Position numbers and translations under genes: made by a program. From contig CATNEN010000024.1 of assembly GCA_950097015.1 (NCBI GenBank), forward strand, positions 4,450,501 to 4,514,500: a DNA stretch of 64,000 nt, in the 5' to 3' direction. Shown piece by piece: positions 55,601 to 64,000 of this stretch. Origin of the DNA: Macrostomum hystrix. Taxonomy: Eukaryota > Platyhelminthes > Macrostomidae. Numbering within the stretch: position 1 is the stretch's first letter; each line of letters opens with the position of its first letter. The notes under the pieces were generated by a model, which was given only the letters and a program-made list of their open reading frames with translations, did no database searches and was not told the origin of the DNA.

Positions 55601-56061
55601 AGCAGCAGCAGGCGAACCAGGCGCCCACTGAAGACATTGTTGGCAGCCTGATGACTGCCAGCCTGCCTCCAGATAGCCTTGCCCGCCACCTCCGTCGTCA
55701 GCAGCAGCCGCCGCTGTCACTCTCCCTGGCTGCTGGCTCCCTGCGCTTCCGTCCCCGCTCGGTGTCTTCGCCACAGGGCGACCTGCTGCTTCTGCCCGGC
55801 TCCGACCTGCGGCATCTGGCGCACGATGTCACCGGACTAAAGACCATGCTTCTGAGACTGCGCCGACAGCTCCTTGACGACGGTCGGGCATCGGTGACGG
55901 CCACACCTACTGGCTGCTGCAGCGTCGGCGACGGCGCCACAGTCTGCCAGCTGTGCGGCTCCGATGCGAAGCGGGTGGCAGAACTCGAAGGTCGAGTAGC
56001 CGATCTACAAGCCGAAGTTGACGCGCTGCGTCGGCGATTGCCGGAGGAGGACGGCTGCTGA
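52603..56061 (+). CDS. Ser-rich coiled-coil protein, four exons (possibly CCSER/FAM190-like)
   Basis: Exons 52603-53021, 53516-53746, 55225-55480 and 55561-56061. The joins keep phase (2, 2, 0), total 1,407 nt or 468 aa. Exons 2 and 3 both begin DSQS in the spliced frame. Content: a poly-Gln tract near residue 18, Ser-rich regions, SLDSDDLMLSTDCDVEDADA, then DVTGLKTMLLRLRRQLLDD and a C-terminal heptad region (ELEGRVADLQAEVDALRRRL). The SDDLML acidic motif followed by a KTMLLRLRR helix and a coiled coil recalls CCSER1/2 proteins. That assignment is from memory and tentative. The start is the first ATG of the frame; an upstream exon cannot be excluded. Intron 1 holds a SINE, intron 2 a mariner. 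Confidence 0.7.
53150..53400 (-). mobile_element. tRNA-type SINE in intron 1 of the coiled-coil gene
   Basis: On the minus strand: B-box-like GGGGGTTCGATACCTGACTC, then CCTTTAGCAAGACACTTAAC and CAGTTCACACAGCTGTTTAA, a typical SINE body. The right end of the tail is not clear. Confidence 0.7.
53832..55177 (+). mobile_element. mariner element with 29-bp perfect TIRs
   Basis: 1,346 bp. The 29-bp TIR (starts CGAGGTGCATTCAAAAAGTT) is perfect at both ends and flanked by TA target dinucleotides (53830-53831 and 55178-55179). It encodes a transposase with one nonsense codon. Confidence 0.95.
54012..55079 (+). pseudogene. mariner transposase, single premature stop
   Basis: Starts MAESFSKQDVRSLMKFQFLQ. 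Has the two helix-turn-helix regions (EQTVRKWFRLFAEGRESVED and RLTCEELSEDVGVSVGSVHT), then catalytic GDETWVYSWDPE and LHDNAPAHR and the third Asp in YSPDLSPCDFFLFP. Thirty-four residues separate the second and third Asp, the DD34D of mariner. TAA at 54855-54857 interrupts the frame between the second and third catalytic residues. The rest is open to TGA at 55079 (about 355 codons overall, a normal mariner length). Confidence 0.93.
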
Positions 56062-56139
56062 ATGCCCTGCGTTCTTTTGTTGTTTTTGCTGCTGGTTTTT
56101 TACCCCTATGGGCTGCACAGTACATGGCGCTAGACTCGA

Positions 56140-56755
56140 GATGAAATTGTTCAGGGTGAGACTAAAGATGGGAGTGTTATGGGTGAGACTGGAGGTGAAA
56201 TTTTTCAGGGTGAGACTGAAGATGAGAGTGGAGTGTTCTGGGTGAGACTGGAGGTGAAATTTTTCAGGGTGAGACTGAAGATGAGAGTGGAGTGTTCTGG
56301 GTGAGACTGGAGGTGAAATTTTTCAGGGTGAGACTGAAGATGAGAGTGGAGTGTTCTGGGTGAGACTGGAGGTGAAATTTTTCAGGGTGAGACTGAAGAT
56401 GAGAGTGGAGTGTTCTGGGTGAGACTGGAGGTGAAATTTTTCAGGGTGAGACTGAAGACTCTCACTGGAGGTGAGAGTGTTTAAGGTGAGACTTGAGATG
56501 AGAGTGTTTTGGGTGAGACTGGAGGTGAGAGTGTTCTGGGTGAGACTGGAGGTAAGAGTGTTCTGGGTGAGACTGGAGGTAAGAGTGTTCTGGTTGAGAC
56601 TGGAGGTGAGAGTGTTCTGGGTGAGACTGGAGGTGAGTGTTTTGGGTGAGACTGGAGGTGAGAGTGTTCTAGGTGAGACTGGAGATGAGAGTGTTCTGGG
56701 TGAGACTGGAGATGAGAGTGTTCTGGGTGAGACTGGAGATGTGGGAGTTTTTTAA
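56140..56755. repeat. Compound minisatellite (60-bp then ~28-bp units)
   Basis: About five copies of a 60-bp unit (GTGAGACTGGAGGTGAAATT, TTTCAGGGTGAGACTGAAGA) to about 56460, then about ten of GTGAGACTGGAGGTGAGAGT plus GTTCTGGG. They share GTGAGACTGGAGGTGA, so the shorter unit probably derives from part of the longer one. Confidence 0.92.
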
Positions 56756-57409
56756 AGTGAGATCGTAGATAAGGGCCCATATTATAATATATTAGATTTA
56801 TTCCACATTTAGTCGCTCCGTGTTTGTTGCATCCCGAATCTTTAAGAAATAATTTTTCCATATGAACACAAAGAGAGCATTCTGGGAAAACCTATTGCCA
56901 ATTTATTATTTCCTTGATGTTTTGATGCATTCCTCTGTCGTCGGAGTGGGGTACGCATTTCCTAAAGCTTCTTTTAGAGATAAACTACACAATTTTTTCT
57001 TTATTTCGAATAGTTCCCAGATTGCGGCCTTGCTTTTCCTTACCAAACTATAAAAACCTGTGTTTTTTTACTCTGCAATGTTGTCAATGGCGATCACAAA
57101 AAGAATATCCATGGCGTCATAAAAGTCTTATCTTAGTAACAAAAGGTAAAAGATTTGTTCTTAATCGCCGCATTCCTTTCTTTATTCTAGTGATTTTTTC
57201 AGCTACTTCCGTTTCTAGCCCGCGCGTTTTTAAAAGCTTTCTATTCGCTACTGTCCTGGTGTCGCTACTTTCAGTAGCAGTGGGCGCGTTTTTATGGGTT
57301 TTCAGTATGGAAATATGAAATTCCTCAACACGCGACGGTGTCTATAGTAATTTTCGGCAAGCTTGCATGCCCCACACGCCAAAAAGAGGTCGATAGTGGA
57401 TTGAATCGA
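56756..57409. other. Spacer between minisatellites
   Basis: No gene assigned. An open frame at 57022-57318 with hydrophobic stretches is unsupported. A ZMAT2 5' exon may lie somewhere between 56062 and 59452 but was not found. Confidence 0.35.
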
Positions 57410-57915
57410 CATGAGACACAGAAGAGATAAGACCCGAGAGAGATGAGACCCGAGAGAGATGAGACACGGGAGAGATAAGACACGGGAGAGATAGGAGAGA
57501 TGAGACACGAGAGAGATGAGACTCGGGAGAGATGCGACTCGGGAGAGATGAGACACACAGGAGAGATGAGACAAAGGAGAGATGAGACTCGGGAGAGATG
57601 CGACACACAGGAGAGATGAGACTCGGGGAGATGAGACAAAGGAGAGATGAGACTCGGGAGAGATGAGACTCGGGAGAGATGAGACAAAGGAGAGATGAGA
57701 CAAAGGAGAGATGAGACAAAGGAGAGATGAGACAAAGGAGAGATGAGACAAAGGAGAGATGAGACAAAGGAGAGATGAGACAAGGGAGAGATGCGACACA
57801 CAGGAGAGATGAGACTCGGGGGAGATGAGACAAAGGAGAGATGAGACTCGGGAGAGATGAGACAAAGGAGAGATGAGACAAAGGTGAGATGAGACAAAGG
57901 AGAGATAAGACTCGT
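57410..57915. repeat. ~16-bp minisatellite
   Basis: About 30 copies of GAGAGATGAGACAAAG with ACTCGG, ACACGG and GACACACAG variants. Confidence 0.93.
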
Positions 57916-58519
57916 AGTGAAAGTTCTAATGAAGCTCATATAAACGCTTAAGCTTCGTTGAAAAAAAGAAATGAAATTTGTTTCTTTCCCTTGTTCTTTA
58001 CTCTCTTAGAGCTGTCCTGGGTTATACTTTTACTGCAAGCAGTTTTATTCGTCATTTTAGTCATCATTTTTATCGACTCATTTAAAAAAACAGCATAACA
58101 TACTACTGCGAGTAGAAATAAGGTTTCTATTGTCGCGTTATCTGTAGCTTCCTTTCAAACGATATATGGGCCGTACGAATGTATTTGTTTTATTTGAGCT
58201 GTGCTTGATTCTCTGCTTATATCATCACTGCTAATTGTTATCGATTAAGAGTCTCTGAAAAACTCATTATGTATTATGTATTATATGTAGTATATTTGTT
58301 CCTCTGTTTATGTCAAATGTATATATAATATTATACTCTTATTAAACTGAGAGTCTAGCAAATATGTATTTTCTTGGCTAAAATTCGTCCGTAGTTATTT
58401 AAATTTCGACGACATTCCGAATCTCAAAGATTAAGATTTCTTCCATTTTAGGAACCGAAGCGTGACACTTCTACACATATTTAGTTAGATATCCCAGATT
58501 TCTCACTTTTTACATTCAT
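57916..58519. other. AT-rich spacer
   Basis: Nothing recognised. Confidence 0.35.
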
Positions 58520-59430
58520 CTGGGTGAGATTTCCCCACTTAAAATAATGATGGTGAGATTTCCATAATTTTAGAATCAGGAGGGTGAGATTTCCATTCTT
58601 TTAGAATAAGGAGGGTGAGATTTCCATACTTTAAGAATCAGGAGGTTGAAATTACCTCGCTTTTAAAATCTGGAGAATGAGATTTCCTCGCTTTTAGAAT
58701 CAGGAGAGTCAGATTTCCTCGCTTTTAGAATCAGGAGGGTGAGATTTCCATACTTTAAGAATCAGGAGGTTGAAATTACCTCGCTTTTAAAATCTGGAGA
58801 ATGAGATTTCCTCGCTTTTAGAATCAGGAGGGTGAGATTTCCTCGCTTTTAGAATCAGGAGAGTGAGATTTCCTGGCTTTTAGAATCAGGAGGGTGAGAT
58901 TTCCTCGCTTTTAGAATCAGGAGAGTCAGATTTCCTCGCTTTTAGAATCAGGAGAGTGAGATTTCCTGGCTTTTAGAATCAGGAGGGTGAGATTTCCTCG
59001 CTTTTAGAATCAAGAGAGTGAGATTTCCTCGCTTTTTGAATCAAGAGAGTGAGATTTCCTCGCTTTTAGAATCAGGAGAGTGAGATTTCCCACTTTTAGA
59101 ATCAAGAGAGTGAGATTTCCTTGCTTTTAAAATCAAGAGAGTGAGATTTCCTCGCTTTTAGGATCAGGAGAGTGAGATTTCCTCGCTTTTAGAATCAGGA
59201 GAGTGAGATTTCCTCGCTTTTAGAATCAGGAGAGTGAGATTTCCCACTTTTAGAATCAAGAGAGTGAGATTTCCTCGCTTTTTGAATCAGGAGGGTGAGT
59301 TTTCCCCACTAAGAATCAGGAGGGTGAGATTTTCCCCACTAAGAATCAGGAGGGTGAGATTTTCCCCACTAAGAATCAGGAGGGTGAGATTTTCCCCACT
59401 AAGAATCAGGAGGGTGAGATTTCATCTCGG
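58520..59430. repeat. 31-bp minisatellite directly upstream of the ZMAT2 exon
   Basis: About 29 copies of GAGAGTGAGATTTCCTCGCT plus TTTAGAATCAG, with a shorter variant GGTGAGATTTTCCCCACTAA at the right end. It ends about 20 bp before the acceptor. Confidence 0.94.
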
Positions 59431-59452
59431 ATTTCTTCCCATTTGTTTCCAG

Positions 59453-60106
59453 GCGGACCACAGGCGCAAGTGGGATCGGGAGGAGTTTGAGCGCCTGGCG
59501 CAGGAGCGGGTGTCGCGCGAGATCGAGGAGCTCCGCGATTCGCGCTCCGGCGGCGGCGGCGGCGGCGCCGGCTCCAGCGGCAGGTCGCGCAGCGGTCCGG
59601 CCGTGAAGCGCGAAGAGCTGCGGCCGCGCATTGAGACCCCAAATTTGGAGGCCAATCTCAACCGATCCGTGGTCATCAACAAGACTAGCAACAAGCCCTC
59701 AGCCGACGCCGGCTATTATTGCAACGTGTGCGACTGCGTTGTGAAGGATTCCATCAACTTCCTGGATCACATTAACGGCAAGAAGCACCAGCGCAATCTT
59801 GGCATGTCCATGCGGGTTAAGAGGGCCACTCTGGACGATGTGAAATCTAAATTTAGCAGCCTAAAACGGCGCATGGAAGCCGAAGAGAAGGCCTACAGCT
59901 TCGAGGATCGGGTTAAGGAGGCCGAGGCTGCCGAGGAGCGGGCCCGTCAAGCTAGAAAGGAGCGGAAGCGGCGCAGAAAAGAGGAGAAAGCGGCCGGCGC
60001 TTCGTCGTCTGGCGCGGCTGGCGGCGATGCTGACGAAGACGGAGGTGGCGATAGTCAGGAAGACATTGAACGCATGTTTGGCTTCAAAGGCTTCGGCGTG
60101 AAGTGA
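59453..60106 (+). CDS. ZMAT2: ZMAT2 (Snu23 homolog, U4/U6.U5 tri-snRNP zinc finger protein), last exon
   Basis: Spliceosomal component; the yeast ortholog Snu23 acts in the pre-B/B complex. The exon begins after TTTGTTTCCAG in phase 0 with ADHRRKWDREEFERLAQERV (human FRRKWDKDEYEKLAEKRL). It contains the near-invariant matrin-type finger GYYCNVCDCVVKDSINFLDH then INGKKHQRNLGMSMRV, coiled basic helices, and ends MFGFKGFGVK. A Gly/Ser/Arg insert (RSGGGGGGAGSSGRSRSG) is not in the human protein. Only the first few residues and the start codon, on an upstream exon, are missing. The in-frame ATG at 59234 lies in the minisatellite and is not the start. Confidence 0.95.
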   Translation, partial: ADHRRKWDREEFERLAQERVSREIEELRDSRSGGGGGGAGSSGRSRSGPAVKREELRPRIETPNLEANLNRSVVINKTSNKPSADAGYYCNVCDCVVKDSINFLDHINGKKHQRNLGMSMRVKRATLDDVKSKFSSLKRRMEAEEKAYSFEDRVKEAEAAEERARQARKERKRRRKEEKAAGASSSGAAGGDADEDGGGDSQEDIERMFGFKGFGVK

Positions 60107-60129
60107 CGCGAACTCTCAAATACTTGAAC

Positions 60130-60345
60130 TTTAGGGTGGATTGCTAATCTATCTCAGTGTGATTAGTGTATTGCTAACCTGTCAGTGAGATTAGTGGATT
60201 GCTAATCTATGTCAGTTGGATTAGTGGATTGCTAATCTATGTCAGTTGGATTAGTGGATTGCTAATCTATGTCAGTTGGATTAGTGGATTGCTAATCTAT
60301 GTCAGTTGGATTAGTGGATTGCTAATCTATGTCAGTTGGATTAGT
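60130..60345. repeat. 30-bp minisatellite after ZMAT2
   Basis: About seven copies of TTAGTGGATTGCTAATCTAT plus GTCAGTTGGA. Its GGATTGCTAATCTAT core resembles the arrays at 509-985 and 8127-9445. Confidence 0.92.
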
Positions 60346-60639
60346 ACATTTTTATCTCATTTTCGGTGTTTGTTATTATATTTCAGTGTATTAAATTGTC
60401 GCTGAAATTAAAAAAAATTCTCTTCTTGAAATGTACATAACTCGCTGCTTGCTTCTTTAACGACATTTAGAGGCTTAACTTAGCGTTAATTAAATACCAG
60501 AAAATTTGTGTCCATATAAGTAGTATGTAATGAATTTCTTAGTTGCAAATAAAAATGCGTTACATTAACAATTTGTTTCTCAGCTATTTCATAGCAACAA
60601 AGAAAAGGAAAAAAAATGAGTTTTTGCCTATTTTTTCCT

Positions 60640-60910
60640 TTTTGGTAGGCCGTCAACTAAAGCTCCGGACCTCTAACCTAGACATCGCGAGTTCGAGTCT
60701 CAGTCCAAATGGCGCACGAAAAATGAGTAGCAGGATTAGCTAGGGTAGAAATTTGGGTGGTTGTCGCGGACTTCCCAGTCCATGGACATGGCTAAGCTGA
60801 GCTGTACACAGCTTCTAAAGCGCCGGGCATTAGTCGGCACTGGTTGAGCAAGAGCTGCAAGAGACTCCAGTCTCCAAAGTTTCAGTTCACCCAGCTGTAA
60901 AATGTGTCAT
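60640..60910 (+). mobile_element. tRNA-type SINE
   Basis: tRNA-like head with CGCGAGTTCGAGTCTCAGTC (B box), then GGGTGGTTGTCGCGGACTTC and ...TTCAGTTCACCCAGCTGTAA as body. No clear target duplication was found. Confidence 0.65.
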
Positions 60911-61469
60911 CATTAGCTGTAATTTTTTTTCTATCAACTTTCTGCAATTCATTAGTAAACAATCTACTATCTCTACTAATGAGTAGTGTAGTTAGCTAAG
61001 TGGTTAATTTAAGTAAATCTTTTCTACGCTGCGTTCTTTTGCTACGTAATCCAGCTTGTAAATTTTAATTTGTATAGAATTTAGTGTCTAAAGTTTTGAA
61101 GAAAGCGATACAAGATTATTAAATGGGTTGATCAAATTTAGATCTTTAAAAAACACGCTTGTAAAAATTATTTGGCGATGTACAATATCTGGCTTGTGTA
61201 AGTACCTATTGATTTATATAGGCCTACTTTGTGCATTATCTTAATACATTAATTTTATTCATTAATATATTATTCTATTCGTTCTAGACCAAATGTCTAG
61301 AATATTTACTCATTGAGAAAATTCTCACAACAGTGAGAGGCAGAGTGAGTGAACGTCAGGACTCTCAAATAGTAACAAAAATTGAAAATCAAGAATAATA
61401 TAACCGTAGATGTGAATAAAGGGAAGGTAGGAGATTAAACGGACGACTGAGATGAAAAGGAAAACTGGG
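60911..61469. other. AT-rich spacer
   Basis: Nothing recognised. Confidence 0.35.
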
Positions 61470-63310
61470 TTAAGAGAGGGACAGTGAGAGGAAGAGAGGG
61501 AGAGTGCGAGGAAGAGAGGGAGAGTGCGAGGAATAGAGGGAGAGTGAGAGGAAAAGAGGTAGAGTGAGAGGAAGAGAGAGTGAGAGTGAGAGGAAGAGAG
61601 TGAGAGGAAAAGAGGTAGAGTGAGAGGAAGAGAGAGAGTGAGAGGAAGAGAGAGAGAGAGTGAGAGGAAGAGAGAGAGTGAGAGGAAGAGAGAGTGAGAG
61701 GAAGAGAGGGTGAGTGAGAGGAAAAGAGGTAGAGTGAGAGGAAGAGAGGCAGAGTGATAGGAAGAGAAGTAGAGTGAGAGGAAGAGAGGGTGAGTGAGAG
61801 GAAGAGAGGGAGAGTGAGAGGAAGAGAGAGAGTGAGAGGAAAAGAGGTAGAGTGAGAGGAAGAGAGGCAGAGTGAGAGGAAGAGAGAGAGTGAGAGGAAG
61901 AGAGGGTGAGTGAGAGGAAGAGAGGGAGAGTGAGAGGAAGAGAGGGTGAGTGAGAGGAAAAGAGGTAGAGTGAGAGGAAAAGAGGTAGAGTGAGAGGAAA
62001 AGAGGTAGAGTGAGAGGAAGAGAGGCAGAGTGAGAGGAAGAGAGAGAGTGAGAGGAAGAGAGGCAGAGTGAGAGGAAGAGAGAGAGTGAGAGGAAGAGAG
62101 GCAGAGTGAGAGGAAGAGAGAGAGAGTGAGAGGAAGAGAGGGTGAGTGAGAGGAAGAGAGGGAGAGTGAGAGGAAGAGAGGCAGAGTGAGAGGAAGAGAG
62201 AGAGTGAGAGGAAGAGAGGGTGAGTGAGAGGAAAAGAGGTAGAGTGAGAGGAAGAGAGGCAGAGTGAGAGGAAGAGAGGGAGAGTGAGAGGAAGAGAGGG
62301 AGAGTGAGAGGAAGAGAGGGAGAGTGCGAGGAAGAGAGGGAGAGTGAGAGGAAGAGAGGGAGAGTGCGAGGAAGAGAGGGAGAGTGAGAGGAAAAGAGGG
62401 AGAGTGAGAGGAAGAGAGGGAGAGTGAGAGGAAAAGAGGTAGAGTGAGAGGAAGAGAGGGAGAGTGAGAGGAAGAGAGGGAGAGTAAGAGGAAGAAAGGG
62501 AGAGTAAGAGGTGAGAGGGAGAGTAAGAGGTGAGAGGGAGAGTGAGAGGAGAGAGGGAGAGTGAGGGGAAGAGAGGGAGAGTGAGAGGAAGAGAGGCAGA
62601 GTGAGGGGAAGAGAGGGAGAGGGAGAAAAAGAGAGGGAGAGTGAGAGGAAGAGAGGGAGAGTGCGAGGAAGAGAGGGAGAGTGCGAGGAATAGAGGGAGA
62701 GTGAGAGGAAGAGAGGGAGAGTGAGAGGAAGAGAGAGAGTGAGAGGAATTGAGGGTGAGTGAGAGGAAGAGAGGGAGAGTGCGAGGAATAGAGGGAGAGT
62801 GAGAGGAAGAGAGGGAGAGTGCGAGGAAGAGAGGGAGAGTGAGAGGAAAAGAGGGAGAGTGAGAGGAAGAGAGGGAGAGTGCGAGGAATAGAGGGAGAGT
62901 GATAGGAAGAGAGGGAGAGTGAGAGGAAGAGAGGGAGAGTGCGAGGAAGAGAGGGAGAGTGAGAGGAAGAGAGGGAGAGTGAGAGGAAAAGAGGGAGAGT
63001 GAGAGGAAGAGAGGGAGAGTGAGAGGAAGAGAGGGAGAGTGAGAGGAAGAGAGGCAGAGTGAGAGGAAGAGAGGGAGAGTGAGAGGAAGAGAGGGAGAGT
63101 GAGAGGAAGAGAGGGAGAGTGAGAGGAAGAGAGGCAGAGTGAGAGGAAAAGAGGGAGAGTGAGAGGAAGAGAGGGAGAGTGAGAGGAAGAGAGGGAGAGT
63201 GAGAGGAAGAGAGGGAGAGTGAGAGGAAGAGAGGGAGAGTGAGAGGAAGAGAGGGAGAGTAAGAGGAAGAAAGGGAGAGTGAGAGGAGAGAGGGAGAGTA
63301 AGAGAAGAGA
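61470..63310. repeat. 20-bp purine-rich minisatellite
   Basis: About 90 copies of GAGAGTGAGAGGAAGAGAGG with AAAGAGGTAG, GGAAGAGAGA and GTGCGAGGAA variants. One strand is almost pure purine. The long minus-strand frames here (SLSLSSSHSPSLPLTLPLFL) are artefacts. Confidence 0.96.
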
Positions 63311-63459
63311 TGAGACAGACCATGGAGCTGTGCACCTCAGCACGTGCATCACAACTCTTTAAGGTTGTACCTGTGCTTGCTAACTTGCTAAACAGCCAAA
63401 TAGCTAAAGCCGTAAGAAGTAGGTCCAAAAAATGAAACTATTTTATTAATTCTTCCTAG

Positions 63460-63563
63460 ATTTCGGTTATGCTATTCGAGTCAAAGGCAGGTGTTTCCTT
63501 ATCGCTAGAAGAGGAAGACTGGGACAAATTTGTTATTGCTATTATGCAGAACCGATTGCTATA
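63460..63563 (+). CDS. Candidate exon of an unidentified gene
   Basis: Bounded by a plausible acceptor (TCTTCCTAG) and a strong donor (GTGAGT). In one frame it reads SVMLFESKAGVSLSLEEEDW and DKFVIAIMQNRLL, which looks protein-like. The family is not recognised and no neighbouring exon was found. Confidence 0.25.
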
Positions 63564-64000
63564 GTGAGTCTCCCCTTGTTGTTTAATCCAGGTCAGTCGA
63601 GATAGCTCACGACTCTAAAAAATTTCCGTGCGGCAGACAGCTTGCATTGGGATAGATAATAAAACTAAATCCCCAAATTGAAGTTGCCCACGCGAGGTGG
63701 AGTGCATTGTTGCTCCGTGATTACCCCTGGGCTGCAGCTGCGGCAGCTGCTTCATAAACCAACGGCCCTACTCCGCCCCCCTTCCTCCAGCACCATTCAG
63801 TGGCGTCAGAGATGTGGGCCGAGGGCCACCGCCGATGACAGACAAATGAAGTGAGAGTCTTAAATAAAAGGTGCTGCAAGCAGGATTAGGCCGGGCTGCG
63901 GTTTGGGGTGGGGGTTGGCGGCAGCTGCAAGCAGGGCGATCTCGGCTGCAGATGTTTCCTGCAGCTGACGCTGAAACTTGAAATCCGCCTATTTGCTCCG
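63564..64000. other. Right-edge sequence
   Basis: GC-richer, with CTGCAGCTGCGGCAGCTGCT and GCAGCTGCAAGCAGGGCGAT motifs. It may include SINE or exon material running off the edge. Nothing definite. Confidence 0.3.

Noticed and set aside
57302-57939. Three long minus-strand Ser/Leu/His-rich frames
   Set aside because: Generated by the ~16-bp GAGAGATGAGACAAAG array.
61325-63428. 675- and 652-codon minus-strand Ser/Leu-rich frames
   Set aside because: Translation of a purine-rich 20-bp minisatellite; two overlapping frames give the same repeat, as expected from a 20-bp period.

Overview
This window is metazoan nuclear DNA. The genes are split by GT-AG introns (plus one inferred GC-AG intron) and match animal proteins: Rabenosyn-5, a voltage-gated calcium channel alpha2-delta subunit, API5, ribosomal protein L23a, ZMAT2 and a possible CCSER-like coiled-coil protein. 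Coding exons are fairly GC-rich, while introns and spacers are AT-rich or made of minisatellites. The TE content (mariner, tRNA-type SINEs, Crypton-type recombinase, Gypsy-type LTR remnants, hAT- and MULE-like MITEs) suggests an invertebrate, perhaps a spiralian such as a free-living flatworm or mollusc. That placement is inference with low confidence.

Layout. 1-2981 (-): 5' half of a Rabenosyn-5 gene, running off the left edge, with a MITE in its first intron. 3725-4528 (+): a lysine/serine-rich ORF of unknown function, inside a 1.3 kb duplicated segment whose second copy lies at 22994-24333. 6431-29349 (+): a full-length alpha2-delta gene of 26 supported exons (1,238 codons by my splice model) with signal peptide, VWA domain with MIDAS, Cache-like region and GPI-type tail. 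Its introns hold minisatellites, including one block of about 8.5 kb, and the second copy of the duplicated ORF. 30868-36581 (-): complete API5 in six exons. 36935-38442: a long hairpin and a truncated Crypton-type recombinase ORF. 39313-47376 (-): RPL23A in two exons separated by a 7.6 kb intron that holds an LTR retroelement with two 804-bp LTRs. 47377-52602: intergenic DNA with two hAT-like MITEs carrying perfect 8-bp target duplications, a SINE with a 12-bp duplication and a decayed Gypsy-type element on the minus strand. 52603-56061 (+): four-exon coiled-coil protein gene with a mariner element in intron 2. 59453-60106 (+): the ZMAT2 exon carrying the whole conserved protein. 61470-63310: a 20-bp purine-rich minisatellite.

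Two themes stand out. First, about 30% of the window is minisatellite (18 arrays), mostly intronic, and some introns are almost nothing but array. Several arrays share core motifs across genes, and several contain the splice-donor-like string GTGAG. Second, two unrelated LTR-element remnants both carry, downstream of a pol tail (the usual env position), an ORF for a proline- or glutamine-rich protein with a similar C-terminal segment. This may be an undescribed retroelement ORF.

Splice sites and exon joins were read by eye from consensus sites, reading-frame phase and remembered family sequence. No alignments or searches were run.
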